The translations under genes were made by a program, and so were the position numbers. Shown one piece after another: positions 5,634-9,074 of a DNA stretch of 9,074 nucleotides (within the stretch, counting starts at the first letter, position 1; each line of letters starts with the position of its first letter). The DNA lies in the NCBI GenBank assembly GCA_964571225.1, contig CAZNBB010000134.1, positions 1-9,074 on the forward strand. Direction: 5' to 3'. The notes under the pieces are model-generated. The model saw nothing but the letters and a program-made list of their open reading frames with translations. It ran no database searches and had not been told where the DNA came from. This stretch comes from DATFML01 sp964571225 (lineage in GTDB: Bacteria; Pseudomonadota; Gammaproteobacteria; DATFLG01).

Positions 5634-6674
5634 CGGGCGACATCCTCGTTGTTGTTCGCCGGCAGGCGCTCGTACCTGAACGCGCTCTGCCCGATAACCG
5701 CAGATGGTCACGGACCACTCACCCGGNNNNNNNNNNNNNNNNNNNNNNNNNNNNNNNNNNNNNNNNNNNNNNNNNNNNNNNNNNNNNNNNNNNNNNNNNN
5801 NNNNNNNNNNNNNNNNNNNNNNNNNNGCTTCCAACCGGCCGGCCGCCTCCGAGGGATCCAGTTGCCCGTCCAGGGCGTGCCGGAACAGATCGACCACTGT
5901 TCCGGTGTCCTGGGCCTGGGGGCTGATGCGCAGCAGGTCCACACCCAATCCCCGCAGCTCGTCCAACGCCGGCAGGAGATTGTGGGGTTGGGACGACTGG
6001 GTCTGGATGCCGTTCAACGTGAGAAAGTGGGCGTCTTCGCGGGTGTGCAGCGCCAGGCCGTCGGGGTGATCCAGACAGCGCAACTCGCAGTGGTCCTTGG
6101 GCAAATCGTAGTGCCGTGCCGTGAAGCAGCGCGCCGAATAGGCCAGCGGCAGCCGACCGAAGGCGAACACTTCGGTCTGCACGCCCGCAGGGCGCTGGGC
6201 CTGCATGGCGCCCAGCGCATCGGCGGACAGTTCCACCGGCAGCACCCAGCGTCGCAGCCCGACCCGGGCGAGGCGCTGCAGAGCGTGGGGGTTGTAGAGG
6301 TTGATGGCCGGGCCGGCGACGAACGGTTGGCCGTCCATGAGACGGACCGCGCCCATGTCGTTGGCTTCCACCGGGTAACGACCGTTGGCGCAGATGCGCC
6401 GCAGCACGCCCAGCTCCGAACCCGCCTCGATCAGGGTGAGGGTCGACAGCACCACTTCCTTGCCGGCGGCGGCAAGGGCGTCGGCGACCTCCAGCCAGTC
6501 GTCCAGACGCAGCTCCCGGCGTTTGCTGCACACCGTCTCGCCCAGATACACCACGTCCACCGGCCACTGCGCCGCCTGCCGATAGAACGCCAGCACCTGA
6601 TCGCGGGGCCAGAAATACAGCAGCGGTCCCAGGGACAGGCGCGGCCCTGAAGAAGCGGCGGAAATATCGTTCAT
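5630..6674 (-). CDS. ubiV: Anaerobic ubiquinone hydroxylation protein UbiV (U32 family), interrupted by gap
   Basis: UbiV forms a complex with UbiU and carries a 4Fe-4S cluster; together they hydroxylate ubiquinone precursors without O2. From the ATG at 6674, 282 residues are read before the Ns. Matches to the family include LGPLLYFWPRDQ (15-26), VVYLGETVCSKRREL (41-55), FVAGPAINLYN (118-128), LPLAYSARCFTAR (175-187), KDHCELRC (193-200) and LNGIQT (220-225). Four cysteines, C49, C183, C196 and C200, have the arrangement of the cluster ligands. The start lies 4 bp after the ubiU stop; an in-frame ATG at 6704 would overlap ubiU and adds residues not found in UbiV. The last part lies in and beyond the gap. 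Beyond the gap no single frame fits throughout: the coding-like frame changes near 5690-5708 and then ends in TGA at 5630-5632, overlapping the ubiT ATG. The end is therefore provisional. Confidence 0.88.
5727..5826. other. Assembly gap of 100 N inside ubiV
   Basis: Exactly 100 N, a common placeholder for a gap of unknown length. It removes the C-terminal part of ubiV, which in E. coli includes the NGYW region. Reading frames carried through the Ns have no meaning. Confidence 0.99.
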
Positions 6675-6678
6675 GGGG

Positions 6679-7674
6679 TCACTGCCAAGGTCTGTCCAAG
6701 GCACCCAGGGTGGTCTCCCCGCCCTCGGCCAGCTTGCCCAGACGGGTCAGCCAGTCGGGGCGCACCCGATAGCCGGCGCAGTCCCTTGCGCAATCGTCCA
6801 GGGCGGACCGCCACACCCGGGTCACCTCGGTGACGTAGGCGGGATTGCGCTGGCGGCCCTCGATCTTCACGGCGGCCACGCCGGCCGCGGCGAGCTCCGG
6901 CAGCAGGCCCAGGGTATTCAGACTGGTGGGCTCCTCGATGGCGTAGTAGGTCTGGTCTGACACCCGGAAGCGGCCCTTGCACAGGGTCGGATACCCGGCC
7001 CGCTCCCCGGGCCCGAAGCGGTCGATGAGCACGCCGCCGAGGCGGGTCTCCAGCCCGTCGCCGGTCTCGTGCCATTGCACCGCCTTGGCCGGGGAGCAGG
7101 CGCCGTAGGTGTTGGGCGACTCGCCGGTGACATAGGACGACAGCAGGCAGCGCCCCTCCACCATCACGCACAGGCTGCCGAAACCGAACACCTCCACTTC
7201 CGCCGGGCTGTCGGCGGCCAGGGCGCGCACCTGGGACAGGGACAGCACCCGCGGCACCACCACCCTCTGCACCCCGAACTGCTCGACATAGAAACGGATG
7301 GCTTCCAGGTTGGTGGCCGAAGCCTGCACCGACAGATGCAGGCGCAGCTCCGGGTATTGGCGGCTGGCGTAGTCCAGCACCCCCAGATCGGCCACGATCA
7401 GCGCGTCCACACCCAGTTCCGCGGCCCGGTCCACCGCCGCCTGCCAGCGCGCCCAGCGGTCGGCCTGGGGATAGGTGTTGAGGGCCAGCAACACCCGGCT
7501 GCCCCGGCCGTGGGCGTAGGTCAGCCCCTGGCGCAATTGCTCGGGGGTGAAGTTCAGCCCCGGGAAATGACGGGCGTTGGTGTCGTCGCGGAAGCCGCAG
7601 TAGACCGCATCGGCGCCGTGGTCCACGGCTGCCTTCAGCGATGCCAGGTTGCCGGCGGGGCAGATCAGTTCCAT
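6679..7674 (-). CDS. ubiU: Anaerobic ubiquinone hydroxylation protein UbiU (U32 family)
   Basis: UbiU is the second iron-sulfur U32 protein of the O2-independent hydroxylation complex. The protein has 331 residues, the same as E. coli UbiU as I recall it, and can be aligned along its whole length. Examples are MELICPAGNLASLKAA at the start, DDTNARHFPGLNF at 30-42, LSVQASATNLEAI at 114-126, FGFGSLCVMVEGRCLLSSY at 163-181, GESPNTYGACSPA at 184-196, AGYPTLCKGR at 226-235, EEPTSLNTL at 247-255, KIEGRQRNPAYV at 270-281 and TTLGALDRPWQ at the end. C169, C176, C193 and C232 fall at the same residue numbers as the four cluster-binding cysteines reported for the E. coli protein. The ATG at 7674 lies inside the last 10 bp of the radical SAM gene and has no strong ribosome site, pointing to translational coupling. 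The stop is 4 bp before ubiV. Confidence 0.97.
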   Translation of the reverse strand: MELICPAGNLASLKAAVDHGADAVYCGFRDDTNARHFPGLNFTPEQLRQGLTYAHGRGSRVLLALNTYPQADRWARWQAAVDRAAELGVDALIVADLGVLDYASRQYPELRLHLSVQASATNLEAIRFYVEQFGVQRVVVPRVLSLSQVRALAADSPAEVEVFGFGSLCVMVEGRCLLSSYVTGESPNTYGACSPAKAVQWHETGDGLETRLGGVLIDRFGPGERAGYPTLCKGRFRVSDQTYYAIEEPTSLNTLGLLPELAAAGVAAVKIEGRQRNPAYVTEVTRVWRSALDDCARDCAGYRVRPDWLTRLGKLAEGGETTLGALDRPWQ

Positions 7675-8615
7675 AGCGCGCCGCCGGTGGCAACCGTGGG
7701 TCCCGCGGCGAGCGCGCCGGCCGCGGGCATGTCGGCCAGGGCATCTTCGATGGCGTTCAGCACCCGCCACTTGGTGGCGCACCAGGCCGGTGCCAGCAGC
7801 AGGCTCGGCGAGGCGGTGCCGGTCAGCCGATGGAACACCACCTCGGGCGGCGTCAGACGCACCATCCGGGCGGCGGTGTCCACGTACTCCTCCAGCTCCA
7901 GGGGCCGGTATTCGCCGGCGCGCCACTGATTGGCGAGCGCGGTCCCCTTCACCACGTGCAGGGGATGGAGCTTGAGGCCCTCCACACCCAACTCCAGCAC
8001 CCGCTGCAGAGACTCCAGGGCCTGTTCACGTCCTTCGCCGGGCAGCCCCACGATCAGGTGGGTGCACACCGACAAACCCCGGGCGTGGGCGGCCCGCACC
8101 GCATCCCGGTACTCTTCGAAACCGTGGCCGCGGTTGACCCGCTCCAGGGTTTTTCGGAACGCCGACTGCAGACCCAGCTCCAGCCACACCTCCCAGCCCC
8201 GGTCCCGGTAGCCGGCCAACAGGTCCAGCACCGGCTCAGGGACGCAGTCGGGCCGCGTGCCCACCGCCAGGCCCACCACGTCCGGTTCGGCCAGGGCCTG
8301 TCGATACAGGGCGTCCAGGCGCAGGGGATCGTCGTAGGTGTTGGTGTAGGCCTGGAAGTAGGCGATGAAGCGGCGGGCGCCTGTGCGTTTGGCGATCACC
8401 CGCCGGCCCGCCTCGATCTGCCCGGCGATATCCGGCTCGCTGCGGGCGTTGGGGCTGAAGCTGACATTGTTGCAGAACGTGCAGCCGCCGCGTCCACGGG
8501 TGCCGTCCCGGTTGGGGCAGGTGAAACCGGCATGGATGGCCAGCTTGTGCACGCGCTCGCCATAGCGGCGCAGCGCATCGGTGCCGAAGGTGTTGACGTA
8601 GTCGCTCAGGCCCAT
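7665..8615 (-). CDS. yhcC: Radical SAM protein, YhcC/TIGR01212 family
   Basis: This 316-residue protein is a radical S-adenosylmethionine enzyme of the YhcC type, whose reaction is not established. The cluster motif is C33-PNRDGTRGRGG-C45-TF-C48 (CX11CX2C). Other shared blocks with E. coli YhcC are RRYGERVHKLAIHAGF (16-31), IAYFQAYTNTY (84-94), VGLAVGTRPDCVPEPVLDLL (114-133), VWLELGLQSA (143-152), INRGH-like VNRGHGF (160-166), THLIVGLPGEG (185-195), KLHPLHVVKGT (215-225) and LTPPEVVFHRL (254-264). The C-terminal tail (about 295-316) is alanine-rich and poorly conserved. The ATG at 8615 has GAAGGCG a few bases upstream. It is the first gene of the ubi operon and overlaps ubiU by 10 bp. In E. 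coli yhcC is not next to ubiUV, so this linkage suggests, without proving, a role in anaerobic quinone synthesis. Confidence 0.93.
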   Translation of the reverse strand: MGLSDYVNTFGTDALRRYGERVHKLAIHAGFTCPNRDGTRGRGGCTFCNNVSFSPNARSEPDIAGQIEAGRRVIAKRTGARRFIAYFQAYTNTYDDPLRLDALYRQALAEPDVVGLAVGTRPDCVPEPVLDLLAGYRDRGWEVWLELGLQSAFRKTLERVNRGHGFEEYRDAVRAAHARGLSVCTHLIVGLPGEGREQALESLQRVLELGVEGLKLHPLHVVKGTALANQWRAGEYRPLELEEYVDTAARMVRLTPPEVVFHRLTGTASPSLLLAPAWCATKWRVLNAIEDALADMPAAGALAAGPTVATGGALWN

Positions 8616-8870
8616 GCCATCGCCTTCAGCCCAAACATGGCAGCGTCATGCCGCGTACCGGTGCAGCCGGGCGCTGGCGCGGCTTGACGCGAACGAAGAG
8701 CGAACACGGGGATGCCTGCACAGGTCAGCGCGGGGAATGGGCACGGGACGAATACAGACTGCACGCTCGACGTTCCAGCGATCATTGACAACTCCGTGCG
8801 CGATGGCGGTCGCTTCCGCAGGGCCGGCGACCGACGGGTGCGATATGCAGGCTCAGTGGCGAGAGGTGGA

Positions 8871-8876
8871 ATTGTC
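8871..8876 (-). promoter_or_regulatory. Candidate -10 element of the yhcC-ubiUVT operon
   Basis: The minus strand reads GACAAT, four of six bases of TATAAT. Its centre is 32 bp from the centre of the FNR-type dyad, so transcription starting near 8864 would place the dyad at -41.5. The sequence 17 bp upstream (ATTACC) is a poor -35, as expected when an activator replaces it. Confidence 0.5.
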
Positions 8877-8898
8877 GCCGCCGTTGCCGCGCCGGTAA

Positions 8899-8912
8899 TT
8901 GACTTGAGTCAA
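8899..8912. promoter_or_regulatory. FNR/ANR-type binding site
   Basis: TTGAC-TTGA-GTCAA is a perfect 5-bp-arm dyad with the 4-bp spacer of the FNR/ANR/DNR class; the classical FNR site is TTGAT-N4-ATCAA, so each half differs at one base. FNR is an oxygen-sensing activator, and in E. coli ubiUV expression is known to be FNR-dependent. The site is 284 bp upstream of yhcC, and the only -10-like sequence at the correct distance lies on the operon side. Confidence 0.65.
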
Positions 8913-9020
8913 CGGCTTTTCGATGGAGCCGGCATTTGGAACCGGTCCAGATGTGTCAACGGTTTCGTCTGAGCCCGTAACGGCAGGGTGCCGGTTGCGG
9001 CCGATGTCTTTGGGTGTTGG

Positions 9021-9074
9021 GGCTGGGCTGGGCTGGGCTGGGCTGGGCTGGGCTGGGCTGGGCTGGGCTGGGCT
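9021..9074. repeat. Pentanucleotide microsatellite (GGCTG), about 10.8 copies
   Basis: From 9021 to the window end the sequence is GGCTG repeated ten times plus GGCT, with no mismatch. It continues to the last base, so the true copy number is unknown. The plus strand carries G3 runs separated by two bases, a pattern able to form G-quadruplexes. It lies outside any gene visible here. Confidence 0.95.

Larger units (their letters stand above)
8616..9074. other. Gene-free region upstream of the yhcC-ubiUVT operon
   Basis: These 459 bp contain the FNR-type site and -10 element, a predicted leader of about 249 nt, and the GGCTG microsatellite at the right edge. Short open frames occur on both strands: a 61-codon minus-strand frame from a TTG at 8791 that runs into the start of yhcC, and plus-strand frames of 86-94 codons. 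None has a ribosome site or protein-like composition that I would accept. Confidence 0.5.

Noticed and set aside
5013..6650. 545-codon plus-strand frame through the Ns
   Set aside because: It is antisense to ubiT and ubiV, and its continuity depends on reading through unknown bases.
5112..6674. A true UbiV-UbiT fusion protein
   Set aside because: The in-frame link exists only through Ns and a stretch with poor codon bias; a frame error with an ATGA junction explains the data better, though a fusion is not excluded.
7069..8687. Two plus-strand open frames of about 285 codons opposite ubiU and yhcC
   Set aside because: Both lie antisense to genes aligned end to end with known families; the composition is rich in Arg, Gln, His and Gly, as in typical shadows.
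8606..8791. 61-codon leader frame before yhcC
   Set aside because: It needs a TTG start, has no ribosome site and no protein-like features; chance is enough to explain it.

Overview
The window is 9,074 bp of GC-rich DNA with one run of 100 N, so it is a scaffold joining two contigs. Coding frames show strong G/C preference at third codon positions. The gene content is an oxygen-independent ubiquinone set (ubiT, ubiV, ubiU), a YhcC-type radical SAM protein, a NarL/UvrY-type two-component pair and a stand-alone cheD. Together these suggest a gammaproteobacterium, or a close relative, able to live with little or no oxygen. I cannot name the genus. The left end lies in a 9-bp-periodic TCCGTG repeat and the right end in a pure GGCTG microsatellite. 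Both are typical places for an assembly to break, so the window may be a whole scaffold.

Left part (1-2004): a leftward gene for an exported thioredoxin-fold protein with a CPFC motif (DUF929-like); a divergent rightward gene for an integral-membrane methyltransferase of the isoprenylcysteine/phospholipid methyltransferase type; and a leftward 75-residue membrane-anchored hypothetical protein.

Middle part (2290-4778): a leftward signalling group. A soluble PAS-type histidine kinase and a LuxR-type response regulator overlap by 23 bp. They are followed after a 250-bp gap by cheD, a receptor-deamidase gene with no other chemotaxis gene nearby. The kinase has a plausible promoter with an 18-bp palindrome over the predicted start of transcription.

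Right part (5112-8615): a tightly packed leftward operon, yhcC-like radical SAM, then ubiU, ubiV and ubiT. UbiU and UbiV are the U32-family iron-sulfur proteins, and UbiT the SCP2-domain lipid-binding protein, that let E. coli hydroxylate and complete ubiquinone without O2. Upstream, in a 459-bp gene-free region, a perfect FNR/ANR-type dyad (TTGAC-N4-GTCAA) sits exactly 32 bp from a -10-like GACAAT. This is the geometry of an FNR-activated class II promoter and fits anaerobic expression of the operon. The end of ubiV falls at the assembly gap and shows signs of a one-base frame error; when corrected, ubiV stops in an ATGA overlap with the ubiT start.

I found no RNA genes, CRISPR arrays, insertion sequences or phage genes. 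The most interesting points are the FNR-promoter geometry, the radical SAM gene leading the ubiUVT operon, and the orphan cheD beside a two-component system.
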